Part shown: one piece after another, positions 1 to 9,402 of the stretch | How the letters are laid out: every line of letters begins with the position of its first letter | Position numbering within the stretch: the stretch's first letter is position 1 | Origin: Candidatus Gastranaerophilales bacterium | GTDB taxonomy: Bacteria; Cyanobacteriota; Vampirovibrionia; Gastranaerophilales; Gastranaerophilaceae | Direction of reading: 5' to 3' | Length of the DNA stretch: 64,000 bases | Assembly (NCBI GenBank): GCA_944323155.1 | Contig: CALURL010000005.1 | Coordinates: 1-64,000, forward strand | Notes under the pieces: generated by a model | What the model was told of the DNA's origin: nothing | The model's database searches: none | What the model saw: only the letters and a program-made list of their open reading frames with translations | Made by a program: the position numbers and the translations under genes

Positions 1-13
1 AATATTTAGTGTT

Positions 14-33
14 GTTGGGCAAGTATGCCCAAC
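14..33. repeat. short dispersed hairpin, copy 1
   Basis: Perfect inverted repeat GTTGGGCA-AGTA-TGCCCAAC. A near copy with the flank TTGTTGGGCA lies at 13699-13718, and a looser relative (GTTGGGGT-TTCC-ACCCCAAC) at 32017-32036. Function unknown; it could be a repeat-family hairpin or an RNA end. Confidence 0.45.
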
Positions 34-101
34 TGACAGTTTATTATTAGTGTAACAAACTGGACGTTAAAGTATAACAATAAACTACACTGAGCTACTA
101 A

Positions 102-125
102 AAAAAGAGCCTTTTGGCTCTTTTT
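102..125 (-). terminator. intrinsic terminator after tRNA-Met
   Basis: A ten-base stem AAAAAGAGCC/GGCTCTTTTT with a four-base loop, followed by a T-run on the minus strand. It lies just downstream of the minus-strand tRNA. The stem is symmetric enough to work on the plus strand too. Confidence 0.75.
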
Positions 126-131
126 AAATAA

Positions 132-206
<75 letters not shown>

Positions 207-250
207 GTAATTTAGTTATATTACTAAATTAACATTAAAATTTTTAAAAA

Positions 251-1273
251 TCAACCCTGTATTTTTGTAAATTCTTTATGTATTGACTGGTTTGCTCCAA
301 TTATCTGAGAGTACAAATCCACTCCAACCGTGCAATTGCTGGAAATCACACAGTCTTTTATAACAATATTATCTTCAATTGTTATGTTATCCCACAAAAT
401 ACTATTTTCTATTACGACATTTTTACCAACTTTACAGCCGTCACCAATTGTTGAATTCCCAATAAATTCGACTGTAGAATCTATTTCACTGTTCCCGCTG
501 ATGTATGATCCTTCTGGAAATTTTACAATTTCGCCATGCGCAAAATGACATAAATTATTAAATACATCCTGAGTTGAGATTTTATACTGCTCCAAAGTAC
601 CTATGTCACTCCAGTATTCGGAAATATCAAAGGTATTTATTGCCCGCTTTGCAAGAAGCTGAGGAAAAACATTTTTTGCAAAATCATAAAAAGTATTTTC
701 AGGAATATATTCAAAAATTTTATAATCAAATATATAAATTCCTGTATTTATAAAATTACTTTTTGCAAGTTCCACAGAAGGTTTTTCCTGGAATTCCGTA
801 ATAAATCCTTCTTCATCTGTTACAACAACACCAAAATGAGAAACTTCTTCTAATGGAATTTGTTTTATACCTATTGTTGCTATTGCATTTGATTTTTTAT
901 GAATTTCAATGCCTTTTTTTAAATCCGCATTAGACAGCCCGTCTGCTGAAAGTACAAGAAAAGTTTCTCCTTCTTTAAAAAAGTACTGGCATTTCTTTAA
1001 GCCGCCTGCTGTACCTGAAAGCGACTCTTCTTTTATATAATTAAAATTTATACCAAAATTGTTTACTTTATATCTGTCAATAATTTGTTCTGAAAGATAA
1101 TATGTATTTGCGATTACATCCTTTACACCCACAGCAGAAAGGTTTTCTAGCAAAATATCCATAACAGGTTTATTTGCAACCGGAACAAGTGGTTTTGGCA
1201 CAAACTGAGTCAAAGGGTCTAGCCTTGACCCTACTCCTGCGGCCATTATCATTGCTTTTATATTATCAGACAC
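251..1273 (-). CDS. sugar-phosphate nucleotidyltransferase (GDP-mannose pyrophosphorylase-like)
   Basis: A 340-residue NDP-sugar pyrophosphorylase. The N-terminal Rossmann-like domain carries the nucleotide-binding signature MAAGVGSRLDPLT with PKPLVPVANKPV. The C-terminal third has the hexapeptide-repeat (left-handed beta-helix) pattern seen in GlmU and mannose-1-phosphate guanylyltransferases (GNSTIGDGCKVGKNVVIENS). It would make an activated sugar in the cytoplasm for a surface glycan; the exact sugar cannot be told. I chose a GTG start because AAGGA lies eight bases upstream of it; an upstream ATG would add 21 residues that do not resemble the family. It sits just downstream of the polyene cluster on the same strand and may serve it or be independent. 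Confidence 0.85.
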   Translation of the reverse strand: MSDNIKAMIMAAGVGSRLDPLTQFVPKPLVPVANKPVMDILLENLSAVGVKDVIANTYYLSEQIIDRYKVNNFGINFNYIKEESLSGTAGGLKKCQYFFKEGETFLVLSADGLSNADLKKGIEIHKKSNAIATIGIKQIPLEEVSHFGVVVTDEEGFITEFQEKPSVELAKSNFINTGIYIFDYKIFEYIPENTFYDFAKNVFPQLLAKRAINTFDISEYWSDIGTLEQYKISTQDVFNNLCHFAHGEIVKFPEGSYISGNSEIDSTVEFIGNSTIGDGCKVGKNVVIENSILWDNITIEDNIVIKDCVISSNCTVGVDLYSQIIGANQSIHKEFTKIQG

Positions 1274-1354
1274 TATAAAAATCCTTGATTTCCCTAAACA
1301 TTCTTTTATTCTGACATAAATTTTATAATAATGCAATTATTTTACATTGTATTA

Positions 1355-2251
1355 TTATTTATTAAAAAAATCATAAAAATTATAAAATTGATAAGGATAT
1401 TTTTTTGTTAAATCTTCTAAAAATTGAACATATTCGTGTTCTAAAGCAGCTAATTTGTCTGAGCGGTTGCCTTCGAAAACAAATTTTTTTAGATGAATTA
1501 AAGTTTTGTCATGTTTTTCTTTAGTACAAACAATAAAATATATAGGCGCACCCATTACCAGAGCAAACTTGAACGCTCCTACAGGAAAATTAACTTCGTG
1601 CTCCAAAAACTTTTCGGTAAAGAAAGCATCTGAATTTTCCGGTGCAATTCTGTCTCCGGCAATAAATAAAATTTCACCATTATCAAGTTTTTCTTTCAAT
1701 TCTATTGAAGTTGTAACATCAATATTTTCAATCGGATAAGTTTGTATAGGATTATCTTTTGTTATTTTGGATAGAAAATTTTTAAAAATTTTACATTGTC
1801 GCGTTTCTAAAAAAAGATTTACTTTTATATTTTCTATTTCCGTACCTGATTTAAAATATGCCCTCATTGCATCAATATTACCCAAATGCGAGCACAAAAA
1901 ATATATACCTTTATTATCTGCCAAATCCTTAAACAATATTTCACGGGCTTTTTCATCAGCAAAGCTTATATTTTTTACATCGTAATTATCAGTAAAATAT
2001 TCCATCTTATCAATTAATGAATAAGAAAATGAAAGGAAATGTTTGAAAGAATTAATCAAAGATTTTTGGCCGATAATTTCAAGATAATTCAAAGAAAAAT
2101 TTCTTATAGATTTTGCAATACAAAAAGTTACTAAAGTTACAAAAAATACAATAAACTTTACAGCCCCTTTGCCAAAAATATTATATACATACCACAGAAG
2201 TAATAATCTCTTTTCTCCTGCTGACTGTTCTTTCACTTCGTACCAGTTCAT
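1355..2251 (-). CDS. LpxL/HtrB-like lysophospholipid acyltransferase
   Basis: About 298 residues, membrane-associated acyltransferase of the lipid A lauroyltransferase (LpxL/HtrB) family. It has an N-terminal hydrophobic segment (KFIVFFVTLVTFCIA) and the catalytic H-x4-D motif in CSHLGNID near residue 120. The ATG overlaps the TGA of the upstream methyltransferase (ATGA), which indicates translational coupling; a GTG four codons earlier is the alternative start. In aryl polyene clusters an acyltransferase of this type attaches or remodels the lipid anchor of the pigment at the inner membrane, and I infer that role here. It is the last gene of the minus-strand polyene operon. Confidence 0.82.
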   Translation of the reverse strand: MNWYEVKEQSAGEKRLLLLWYVYNIFGKGAVKFIVFFVTLVTFCIAKSIRNFSLNYLEIIGQKSLINSFKHFLSFSYSLIDKMEYFTDNYDVKNISFADEKAREILFKDLADNKGIYFLCSHLGNIDAMRAYFKSGTEIENIKVNLFLETRQCKIFKNFLSKITKDNPIQTYPIENIDVTTSIELKEKLDNGEILFIAGDRIAPENSDAFFTEKFLEHEVNFPVGAFKFALVMGAPIYFIVCTKEKHDKTLIHLKKFVFEGNRSDKLAALEHEYVQFLEDLTKKYPYQFYNFYDFFNK

Positions 2252-3306
2252 GCCTTTACGCACTCCAGTAATGTGTAATCATGAACTCCTATATCCTCAT
2301 ATTTGCAGGAAAGTTTTAGGCCGGCTTGTTCAATAAGCTCCAGCATTCGGCTTTCTGAATACATTTTGCTCTTGCCGTTTGCCATGCAGGTAAAATACAA
2401 AGATATATGAACAAGAGAATACGATGCCCCAGGGAATTGTTGAACATCTGTAAACGGTTCAAGAATATAAATTTTTGTATTATCAGACATGGATTTTCTT
2501 ATATTAGATAGAATATATACAATCTGTTCTTCTGAAAAGCAGTCTAAGAACTGGCTCATAAATACAGCACCTGAAATTTCAGGAAACTCTACATTTTCGG
2601 AAATCACATCAATTCCATGAAACCTTAAACGTTCATCTGATAAATGTTTTTTAGCTACAGCGATGTTTTCAGGCAAATCTATCATATTAACTTCACAATC
2701 TTTATTAAATTCAAGACAAGCACGCTCAAATTTACCGGTATTTCCGCCGATATCAAAGACTTTTTTTACCGGATTTTTAAATATTATCTCCAACGAATCT
2801 TCAAAACTTCTGTCAGAATACAAATGATCAAACTCAAACCAGCTCTTTTTTATATTTTCAGGTAAAAGATGTAATGCGTTGTAGATAGTTTTATAATCGC
2901 CTATGAACTTTCTAAGTCCTTCCGGCTCACTATTAATAAATGATTTTTTTAACTCCGATGCCCCAAGGTAACAAACATCTTTTACAAAATTGAAATTTTT
3001 TATTGTCATTTCATTATTTAATAAAGCTTCGGCAACAAGCGTATTAGAATATTTATCTTCAACTTTATTTACTATATCAGCAGCCACACAAACCTCAAGA
3101 AGTGTTTCTGCTGCATATTTAGAGATATGGCACGCCTCCATAATCTCGCTTACATCAGCATTTTTACCGTCAAGAAACTTCAAAATTCCAAAATCCAAAG
3201 CTGCAGAAACTGCCTGAAAAGTTAAAGGTGCAAAAGCTATTTTTTGCGCATCAGCCAGTGCTTTTATTCTTGGAGAAACGGTTTTTCTTAATCTTCTATA
3301 CTTCAT
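2248..3306 (-). CDS. SAM-dependent O-methyltransferase (aryl polyene cluster)
   Basis: A 352-residue two-domain methyltransferase. The N-terminal winged-helix dimerisation domain (about residues 15-100, FQAVSAALDFGILKFL) precedes a Rossmann domain with the SAM-binding motif VFDIGGNTGKFE at about residue 185 and an acidic motif NMIDLPE. The C-terminal segment (SYSLVHISLYFT...GKSKMYSESRMLELIEQAGL) is typical of O-methyltransferase family 2 enzymes. In this cluster it probably methylates the aryl head group or a ring hydroxyl; this is inferred from context. It lies between the exporter and the LpxL-like acyltransferase, 13 bp after the exporter gene. Confidence 0.85.
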   Translation of the reverse strand: MKYRRLRKTVSPRIKALADAQKIAFAPLTFQAVSAALDFGILKFLDGKNADVSEIMEACHISKYAAETLLEVCVAADIVNKVEDKYSNTLVAEALLNNEMTIKNFNFVKDVCYLGASELKKSFINSEPEGLRKFIGDYKTIYNALHLLPENIKKSWFEFDHLYSDRSFEDSLEIIFKNPVKKVFDIGGNTGKFERACLEFNKDCEVNMIDLPENIAVAKKHLSDERLRFHGIDVISENVEFPEISGAVFMSQFLDCFSEEQIVYILSNIRKSMSDNTKIYILEPFTDVQQFPGASYSLVHISLYFTCMANGKSKMYSESRMLELIEQAGLKLSCKYEDIGVHDYTLLECVKA

Positions 3307-3319
3307 ACCCCTGATTATA

Positions 3320-5395
3320 TCATCCTTTCTTTATACAAACAAGACTCAATATATATGAAACAATAAGCCCGACTGATAACACAAGCCCGAGAGAACTTAT
3401 TAGTTTAAAACTTACGCATGCAAGCAGTGCAAACGAAACAACTGTTGTTAAACAGGAAATCAATACAGCTTCTCTTGATTCTTTTTCACCGCCGTATCTG
3501 AATACGGAATAATCAAGCCCGAAACCTATTATCAAAAATATTGCCATTATATTAAACAAATTTACAGGCTGATTTAATATTCCTAACACTCCAAATACAA
3601 AACCGGTTGCTAGAAATGACGGCATAATAATTTTTACAGCACCTTTTAAGTTATAAATCCACGACAAAATCAATAATAGGATTACAAAAATTGGCAGCAA
3701 CAATTTTACGCATAAAACCCTGCATTTTGAAATCTGTGCGGAAATATCACGCTGCAAATTTAATGCGCCATCTACATCATCAGAAACTATAATCACAGAT
3801 GTATTTTTATCAAGCAAAAATGACTTCAAAAACTCAAAATCACTATCCAAATGTAAATAACCATCTTTAAAATCAGTATTCAACAAGGCTTTTTTCTGTG
3901 AATTGTTCAAGAACTGCGCATAACTGTTTAATTCTGACTCGTACAACCTGTGACGCAAAATTCTATTTTCATTTTGTCTTTTTTCAGATGGTATAAATTT
4001 ACTTAAAGCTTGATATTCTATTCCTTTTTTTTCTAAATCAGAAGTAATTTTTTCTTCATTTTCTAGAATTTCTTCAATATTTTTACCTTTTACTATTAAA
4101 AAAGAGGTTTTATTGTTAGCTTTTACAACTTCCGCAAATAATTTCTCTGCCTGCAGCAATGCCTTTAACGGAACATACATATTCTTTATGTTATCGTCAA
4201 ACTTCACCCTTAACAGCCCGAAAATGCTCACTAATATAACAAAACCTACAATATATTTTTTCAGTTTTTCTGCAACATCAAACGACAAAGCCCGTATTTT
4301 ATAAGGTTCTTTTATAAATAACGGATAAAATAAAGTAACAATTAAATATACGCAAACAAGTCCGGTTATTGTAAACACAGCAATCTGTTTCAATAGAACA
4401 AATTCAGAGAACAAAAGTATAAAAAATGCACTTACTGTAGTTAACAAACTTACAGTAAGACTCTTAAATATTTTTTTGCCGCCGGCAAAGTAATGAAGCG
4501 AGTAGTCTACACAAATACCTATTAATGTTGTTGAAAATACAAATGTTAATATATGAATACTTTTAAAAGCTTCCGTTGTAACAAAAAATCCCGCAAGGAT
4601 TCCAAGTCCAATACTTATAGCAACAGGAATTACCGGCTTTAAAGATTTAAAGTAAAAATATATTAGCCCGATAACAAATAATGCTGATATAATACACATT
4701 ATGTTAATTTCGACCATAGCCCTGCTGCTTGCGTAATATGAATGAACTGGAGTTCCTGTCATATAAACCTTTACATCCGAATTTGAAAATTCTTCTTGTA
4801 AGTCAATAAGTTTTTTAACTTCATCATTAAGCAAGTTTGGCGACAGTGCAAGGTCAGTATCAACCTCAAGCATAACAATATTATAAAATTTACCGTTATA
4901 AAAAACAGACCCGTTAACCTGTCCGCCATTTGACAAACTCATTATATAATCCGTCAGCAGCAAAAATGGGTCATTCTCTAAAGACGCAAGCGGAGTCATT
5001 ACCGGATTATAAAGCATTTGCAGGCTGTTTCCCGCGACTTTTGAATACTCTTTTTGCTTTAATAGATTATATGTGTTTGACGACAATAAGTTATTTTGAT
5101 ATTTGTCATATTTTTTCAGAATTTGGGCAGGATTTGTGCTGATAACCTTAAAATTCTTAACTGATTTTATAAATTCATCAGCAGTCTTCTCAGCAAGCTC
5201 TGCATCATCACTTTCAACAAGAACATTTATGCGTGAAGAAAATTTATTGCTCAAATCAACCAGAACATTTTCTTCCTGCCCGAAAACAGCCTTAAGAAGA
5301 TTTGTTTCTGTTTTTACAGGTCTAAAAAATACGACAAGTAAAATTATTGCCGCTAAAAAAAGTATTCGAAATATAAAAACTAATTTGTCCCGCAT
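3320..5395 (-). CDS. MMPL/RND-family exporter (aryl polyene cluster)
   Basis: A 691-residue inner-membrane transporter with the RND-superfamily layout: one N-terminal membrane helix, a periplasmic loop of about 200 residues, a block of five helices (from IMCIISALFVIGLIYFYF), a second TM and loop, then a second block of five helices to the C-terminus. The GICVDYSLHYF and IIGFGLDYSVFRYG segments match the conserved helix-4 GxxxDY motif of MMPL proteins, which carries the proton-relay acid. Exporters of this type move the lipid-linked aryl polyene across the inner membrane. The gene overlaps the LolA-like gene by 16 bases, consistent with joint function. Confidence 0.9.
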   Translation of the reverse strand: MRDKLVFIFRILFLAAIILLVVFFRPVKTETNLLKAVFGQEENVLVDLSNKFSSRINVLVESDDAELAEKTADEFIKSVKNFKVISTNPAQILKKYDKYQNNLLSSNTYNLLKQKEYSKVAGNSLQMLYNPVMTPLASLENDPFLLLTDYIMSLSNGGQVNGSVFYNGKFYNIVMLEVDTDLALSPNLLNDEVKKLIDLQEEFSNSDVKVYMTGTPVHSYYASSRAMVEINIMCIISALFVIGLIYFYFKSLKPVIPVAISIGLGILAGFFVTTEAFKSIHILTFVFSTTLIGICVDYSLHYFAGGKKIFKSLTVSLLTTVSAFFILLFSEFVLLKQIAVFTITGLVCVYLIVTLFYPLFIKEPYKIRALSFDVAEKLKKYIVGFVILVSIFGLLRVKFDDNIKNMYVPLKALLQAEKLFAEVVKANNKTSFLIVKGKNIEEILENEEKITSDLEKKGIEYQALSKFIPSEKRQNENRILRHRLYESELNSYAQFLNNSQKKALLNTDFKDGYLHLDSDFEFLKSFLLDKNTSVIIVSDDVDGALNLQRDISAQISKCRVLCVKLLLPIFVILLLILSWIYNLKGAVKIIMPSFLATGFVFGVLGILNQPVNLFNIMAIFLIIGFGLDYSVFRYGGEKESREAVLISCLTTVVSFALLACVSFKLISSLGLVLSVGLIVSYILSLVCIKKG

Positions 5396-5904
5396 TTAAA
5401 AGAAATATCCGTAGTTCCATTTTTTACTGTAGAAATTTTTATTCTTTTAATATCCTTACCGCCGTATATTACAATATTATGAAGCTGTCCGTGGACAACT
5501 GAACTTTTCTTAGGCTGTAAACCAATAGTCCACTGACCGCCTTCTTGCGGAAGAAAAAATAAATCAAAATTCTTATCAAGATATCCGTAATTTTTATTTG
5601 AAACAGCCAGAATTACATTATTTATCTGCTTGTTTTGCTCTGATGTGTATGAAACTGTAGACTTTATAGGATAAGTTGTTTCAAAAATTGCACCTTTGTT
5701 ACTTATAAATTTAAAATCTCCACCGGAATTTAAAACCGTACCATTAATATTTTTTTGCTGTGTAAACTTACATGCTGCATCATGTAATTTCGGCATTTGA
5801 GATGAAATATCTTTGCTCGTTGAAGGATGAGAAAAAACACCTTCTGACGCCGCAACAACAGAACCAATTAGCAATAATGATATTAAAAATAAAAATCTAT
5901 TCAT
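5380..5904 (-). CDS. LolA-like periplasmic carrier (aryl polyene cluster)
   Basis: A 174-residue exported protein with an N-terminal signal peptide (LFLISLLLIGSVVAA) and the LolA/outer-membrane-lipoprotein-carrier fold pattern, a run of alternating beta strands such as GGDFKFISNKGAIFETTYP. In aryl polyene clusters the LolA-like protein is thought to carry the hydrophobic product from the MMPL exporter to the outer membrane. It overlaps the thioesterase gene upstream by eight bases and the exporter gene downstream by 16. It is distinct in sequence from general LolA, so I assign it to the cluster, not to lipoprotein sorting. Confidence 0.8.
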   Translation of the reverse strand: MNRFLFLISLLLIGSVVAASEGVFSHPSTSKDISSQMPKLHDAACKFTQQKNINGTVLNSGGDFKFISNKGAIFETTYPIKSTVSYTSEQNKQINNVILAVSNKNYGYLDKNFDLFFLPQEGGQWTIGLQPKKSSVVHGQLHNIVIYGGKDIKRIKISTVKNGTTDISFKCGTN

Positions 5905-6310
5905 ACAACCTCAATTTTTCTAAAAATCTTTCAGGCGGTTCATAAACACTTGTACCTGACTTTACATCATAACATATTTGCATACTTTTTGCCTCGAAAA
6001 TCTTTTCGCCATTGTTATAATCAAAAATTTCATATTTTATATTCAAACTCGGCTCATACTCTAATAATGTTGTTATAATTTTCAATTTTTGTTCAAAATA
6101 AGCTGACTTAATATACTTCAAATCCATTTTTGCAATCGGATATGTAACCCCGTCATTCATCATATCAGTGTAAGTATAGCCGATTTTTGTGAGTAAATCA
6201 CAACGCGCTTTTTCCAAAAATTTTATATAATTACCATGCCAGACGACATTCATCGGGTCAAGATCGTAAAACTGGACTTCTATTACTGTTTCTGAACTAA
6301 TCTTTTTCAT
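5897..6310 (-). CDS. 4HBT-type acyl thioesterase (hotdog fold)
   Basis: A 137-residue single hotdog-fold thioesterase of the 4-hydroxybenzoyl-CoA thioesterase/YbgC type. The active-site motif FYDLDPMNVVWHGNYIKFLE carries the catalytic Asp and the conserved H-G-N-Y. It probably releases or edits acyl chains from the carrier proteins of the cluster in the cytoplasm. Start ATG; the gene overlaps the LolA-like gene and follows the ligase/dehydratase gene after eight bases. Confidence 0.87.
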   Translation of the reverse strand: MKKISSETVIEVQFYDLDPMNVVWHGNYIKFLEKARCDLLTKIGYTYTDMMNDGVTYPIAKMDLKYIKSAYFEQKLKIITTLLEYEPSLNIKYEIFDYNNGEKIFEAKSMQICYDVKSGTSVYEPPERFLEKLRLYE

Positions 6311-6318
6311 ACATAATA

Positions 6319-7746
6319 TTATAATTCAAAAGTACCGCAAGAAAAAATTATTTCATCTTTTGTAAATTTATATTCTATTCCTCGAGACGTTTTTGTAAGC
6401 GTAATCGTTATTTCGGTATCAGGTTTAATGATTGATGAAAATTTAACTTTCTTAACTTTTTCCGGCACAAAATCTATATGAAATGCGTCTTTTATAAACT
6501 CTTTTGCCATAAAAAGCTGAACCACTCCCGGTAAAATAGGCATACCAGTAAAATGTCCTTCAAAAAAGTTTGAACTTTTCGGGAAAATGACATTAAATTC
6601 AGCATAATCCTGAGTCATATTATAATTTGTAACAAACGGATATGACAAATTTGTATTAAATATTTCTTTAATTCTTTTCACATTAACCTTGCCGCGTTCA
6701 TCAACAGGTATTTCATACAAAAAACGCCATCTTTTAGGTGAAATGTCGTGGAAAATTTTCTTTAATTCACTAATTAGTGACAATCTACATTGATTAATGA
6801 ATATATTCTTTCCTGCAGCACTCAGTACAACTGCTGAACACAATTTGTCATCTATCTTCAAACAATATGCATCCTCAACCAGATTGCTTGACTTTAATTT
6901 TGCTTCAACTTCCGGTAAAGATACCCGTTTTTCTTGAATTTTTACCATTCTATCACAACGAGCGCCGACTCTAAAACCATTATCTAAAAACTCTATTTCA
7001 TCTGTTAATGTTAAATTTTCACAACAAGCATATGGAGAACAGATATTAACTCCATTTTCTGTTAAATTATATTGTATTCGGTCAAAAAATTTAAAATTAT
7101 CTGTAGATTTAGTGCGATATCCAACAACTCCAGCTTCTGTACTGCCATAAATTTCTATAACTTTAGACTGCTGTTCCAAAAATTCAAAAACATCATCTTT
7201 TAATTTTGCACCGGCTGTAAAAATATATTTAGGAGGATTTTTAAACTTTTCTTTGTACTTAAACATTTTTTCAAGAAACGAAGGAGTAGAAATCAATACA
7301 TAATTATCATAATCCTTCAAATCTTCAGGATATTGAACCCTATCAGTGTCCACAGTACAACCCAGCTCCAAAGGCATCATTATCTGAAAAGTAAGTCCGA
7401 ACATATGTGCAGGAACTGTAGTTGAGACAACTACTAAATCTTTATCTAAATTAAAAGTCTTCACCATATCTTTGGCCTCAAGAATTAAACTTTTTAGACT
7501 CTTTTTTATAACCTTTGGTTCAGCAGTTGAGCCGGATGTCATGATATATATACCGTTTTGGCCGGTTAATTCAGGTTTTTTATAACCTTCAGGCACAATA
7601 TAGAGTTCTTTTTCACAAACTGCTAAAAAATTTACAAAGAAATCAAAACAATTATTTCCATCCAAATAAACTTTTTTTTCACAATTTTTTGCAAGTTCAT
7701 AAGGATTGTTATATTCTATGCCATTATTAATCAACTTTACGGTCAT
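6319..7746 (-). CDS. AMP-ligase fused to a FabZ-like dehydratase
   Basis: A 475-residue fusion. Residues 1 to about 360 are an acyl/aryl-AMP ligase of the ANL superfamily, with the P-loop TSGSTAEPKVIKKS at about residue 70 and the adenine-binding YGSTEAG at about 200. The C-terminal 110 residues are a hotdog dehydratase with the FabZ-like motif FFEGHFTGMPILPGVVQ. In aryl polyene pathways the ligase loads an aromatic acid starter such as 4-hydroxybenzoate onto an ACP, and the dehydratase removes water during chain extension. These are separate genes in the E. coli cluster, so the fusion is worth noting. It overlaps the upstream membrane-protein gene by 20 bases. Confidence 0.88.
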   Translation of the reverse strand: MTVKLINNGIEYNNPYELAKNCEKKVYLDGNNCFDFFVNFLAVCEKELYIVPEGYKKPELTGQNGIYIMTSGSTAEPKVIKKSLKSLILEAKDMVKTFNLDKDLVVVSTTVPAHMFGLTFQIMMPLELGCTVDTDRVQYPEDLKDYDNYVLISTPSFLEKMFKYKEKFKNPPKYIFTAGAKLKDDVFEFLEQQSKVIEIYGSTEAGVVGYRTKSTDNFKFFDRIQYNLTENGVNICSPYACCENLTLTDEIEFLDNGFRVGARCDRMVKIQEKRVSLPEVEAKLKSSNLVEDAYCLKIDDKLCSAVVLSAAGKNIFINQCRLSLISELKKIFHDISPKRWRFLYEIPVDERGKVNVKRIKEIFNTNLSYPFVTNYNMTQDYAEFNVIFPKSSNFFEGHFTGMPILPGVVQLFMAKEFIKDAFHIDFVPEKVKKVKFSSIIKPDTEITITLTKTSRGIEYKFTKDEIIFSCGTFEL

Positions 7747-8158
7747 ATTTAGCTCTCAATATAATTCTCACAATATATTCTACACCGAACATCAAGCCAA
7801 GTGCAACATAAGAAATACATGCATTGTATAATTCCCAGATTTTTGCCGGAAGAAATACAGTAACAATTGAAATAGAAAGGTTTATGAATAAAAATACACA
7901 CCACACATAAGTAAGTTTTCTGGTGTAATTCCTTGCAAATTCTGTTAATTCGCCCTCCATCTTTTTTGCAATCTTCTGTATAACAGTTTCTTTACAAAAA
8001 AGAGAAGAGAAAAATACACAAAAGATAAATGAATTAACAATTACAGGGTAAAACTTCAATGCATGCAAATGGCTGAAATGAAACAAAAAAACAATCAAAA
8101 CAGTTCCGATTACAGGAAAAATAAACTTAATTTTCTTTAATAAGTTTTTCAATAGCAA
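7727..8158 (-). CDS. small polytopic membrane protein of aryl polyene cluster
   Basis: About 143 residues with four predicted membrane helices (FPVIGTVLIVFLFHF, VNSFIFCVFFSSLF, VWCVFLFINLSISIVTVFL, YVALGLMFGVEYIVR). It matches in size and position the small membrane protein that sits between the ACPs and the AMP-ligase in other aryl polyene clusters; its function there is not known. No ATG is available upstream. Translation must start at TTG, either at the position given or two codons later, inside the preceding ACP gene, so it is probably coupled to ACP translation. Confidence 0.72.
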   Translation of the reverse strand: MLLKNLLKKIKFIFPVIGTVLIVFLFHFSHLHALKFYPVIVNSFIFCVFFSSLFCKETVIQKIAKKMEGELTEFARNYTRKLTYVWCVFLFINLSISIVTVFLPAKIWELYNACISYVALGLMFGVEYIVRIILRAKYDRKVD

Positions 8159-8387
8159 TTACCACATCATCAATTGTCTTGATTTGTTTGAAATTATCAG
8201 GAGATATTTTTTTATCAGTGAAATATTGAAGTTTCACAGCTAAATCAACAGCATCAATACTATCCAGCTCCAAATCCTCAAAAAGATTTGCATCTGGAAC
8301 TATTATATCTTCATCTATTTCAAAATCTTCAACTAAAATCTCTTTTAATTTTGCAAAGATTTCTTCTTTAGTAAATTGTTTGCTCAA
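8127..8387 (-). CDS. acyl carrier protein 2 (aryl polyene cluster)
   Basis: An 86-residue acidic ACP with the phosphopantetheine attachment motif DLELDSIDAVDL (Ser at about residue 42). Its ATG overlaps the stop of the preceding ACP gene by four bases. Clusters of this kind carry two ACPs, one thought to hold the starter and one the growing chain. The sequence does not show which is which. Confidence 0.9.
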   Translation of the reverse strand: MSKQFTKEEIFAKLKEILVEDFEIDEDIIVPDANLFEDLELDSIDAVDLAVKLQYFTDKKISPDNFKQIKTIDDVVIAIEKLIKEN

Positions 8388-8644
8388 TTTTGAATACCCT
8401 GTTCTCTTAAATAGTCTGCAATTGTTTTTACGGAATAAAAATATTTTTTATTATCTTCTTTATCTGAACTCAATTCTACATTATATTTTTTCTTTAATGC
8501 CATACCGAGTTCTAAGGCATCAATTGAATCTAAGCCCAATCCGTCTACAAACAAAGCCTCATCATCTTTAATATCGTCTGCTGTAATATCTTCCAGCTCT
8601 AGCGACTCTATTATTAAATTTTTTAAATCTTTTTCCAAACTCAT
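8384..8644 (-). CDS. acyl carrier protein 1 (aryl polyene cluster)
   Basis: An 86-residue ACP with the phosphopantetheine motif GLGLDSIDALEL. I chose the ATG (MSLEKD) because AGGTG lies about eight bases upstream of it; a GTG three codons earlier is possible. It is the first of two adjacent, overlapping ACP genes, which are similar but not near-identical, so they are probably specialised and not a recent duplication. Confidence 0.9.
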   Translation of the reverse strand: MSLEKDLKNLIIESLELEDITADDIKDDEALFVDGLGLDSIDALELGMALKKKYNVELSSDKEDNKKYFYSVKTIADYLREQGIQN

Positions 8645-8673
8645 CTTAATCACCTACCTATAATTTAGCTTAA

Positions 8674-9402
8674 TTAATCACTAAAGTCAAATTTTATTTT
8701 ATCAGAAATTGCTTTTCTTAACTTTATATCAGACTCCTTGCTAAAATCTGCCAGTTTTACAGGGTTAAGCAGTTTAATATTATAATTTATTAATCTATCA
8801 GCAGCATCATAAATAGGTTTGCCTTTCTGCAAAAAAGGATAATCACAGTCAATTTTTACAGGCAAAATATCTGCACCTGATTCAATTTGAAGCATTGCAA
8901 AACTTTTGTGAAGTTTTAATTTTTCACCTTTGACCGTACGTGTTCCTGTTGGGAAAATAATTATATTAAAACCATCTTGCAATGCTTTTACAGCTTCTTG
9001 TTTAAAATCGTCAATATCAATATCGTTTGTTATATATACATCTCTAATAATTTTCCCGATAAAAAAGTTATTCATCAATTTTTGTTTTGCAAGACATAAA
9101 GAATCAGGGAAAAGTGCGATTAAAATAAGAATATCTATTAAAGTCGGATGAGTCGCAACAATAATTACCCCTTTAGGTTCATAATAATTTTCAATATTAA
9201 TTTTTATTAGCCCCAAATTAACAAAAAATCCAACATATATTTTCCAAAGTTTATGAATAACATTCACTAAATGATGACGTTTTTCATTTTTCTTAATAAA
9301 TAGAGAGGCTAAAGGAATATAAATAAATCCCAGAATTAACGATCCTATCCCGAAGATAATAAAAACCAAAACAGTTAAAAGGCCTCTGTAAAACCTAATC
9401 AT
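8674..9402 (-). CDS. PlsC-like 1-acyl-glycerol-phosphate acyltransferase (aryl polyene cluster)
   Basis: A 242-residue membrane-bound acyltransferase of the PlsC family. It has two N-terminal hydrophobic stretches (TVLVFIIFGIGSLILGFIYI), a variant of the H-x4-D box (VATHPTLIDILIL near residue 84) and the FPTGTRT block (consensus FPEGTRS) at about 153. It is probably the enzyme that puts the polyene acyl chain on a glycerol-type lipid. AAGGAGATATA directly before the ATG is a strong ribosome-binding site. It overlaps the end of the ketosynthase-like gene by eight bases. Confidence 0.87.
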   Translation of the reverse strand: MIRFYRGLLTVLVFIIFGIGSLILGFIYIPLASLFIKKNEKRHHLVNVIHKLWKIYVGFFVNLGLIKINIENYYEPKGVIIVATHPTLIDILILIALFPDSLCLAKQKLMNNFFIGKIIRDVYITNDIDIDDFKQEAVKALQDGFNIIIFPTGTRTVKGEKLKLHKSFAMLQIESGADILPVKIDCDYPFLQKGKPIYDAADRLINYNIKLLNPVKLADFSKESDIKLRKAISDKIKFDFSD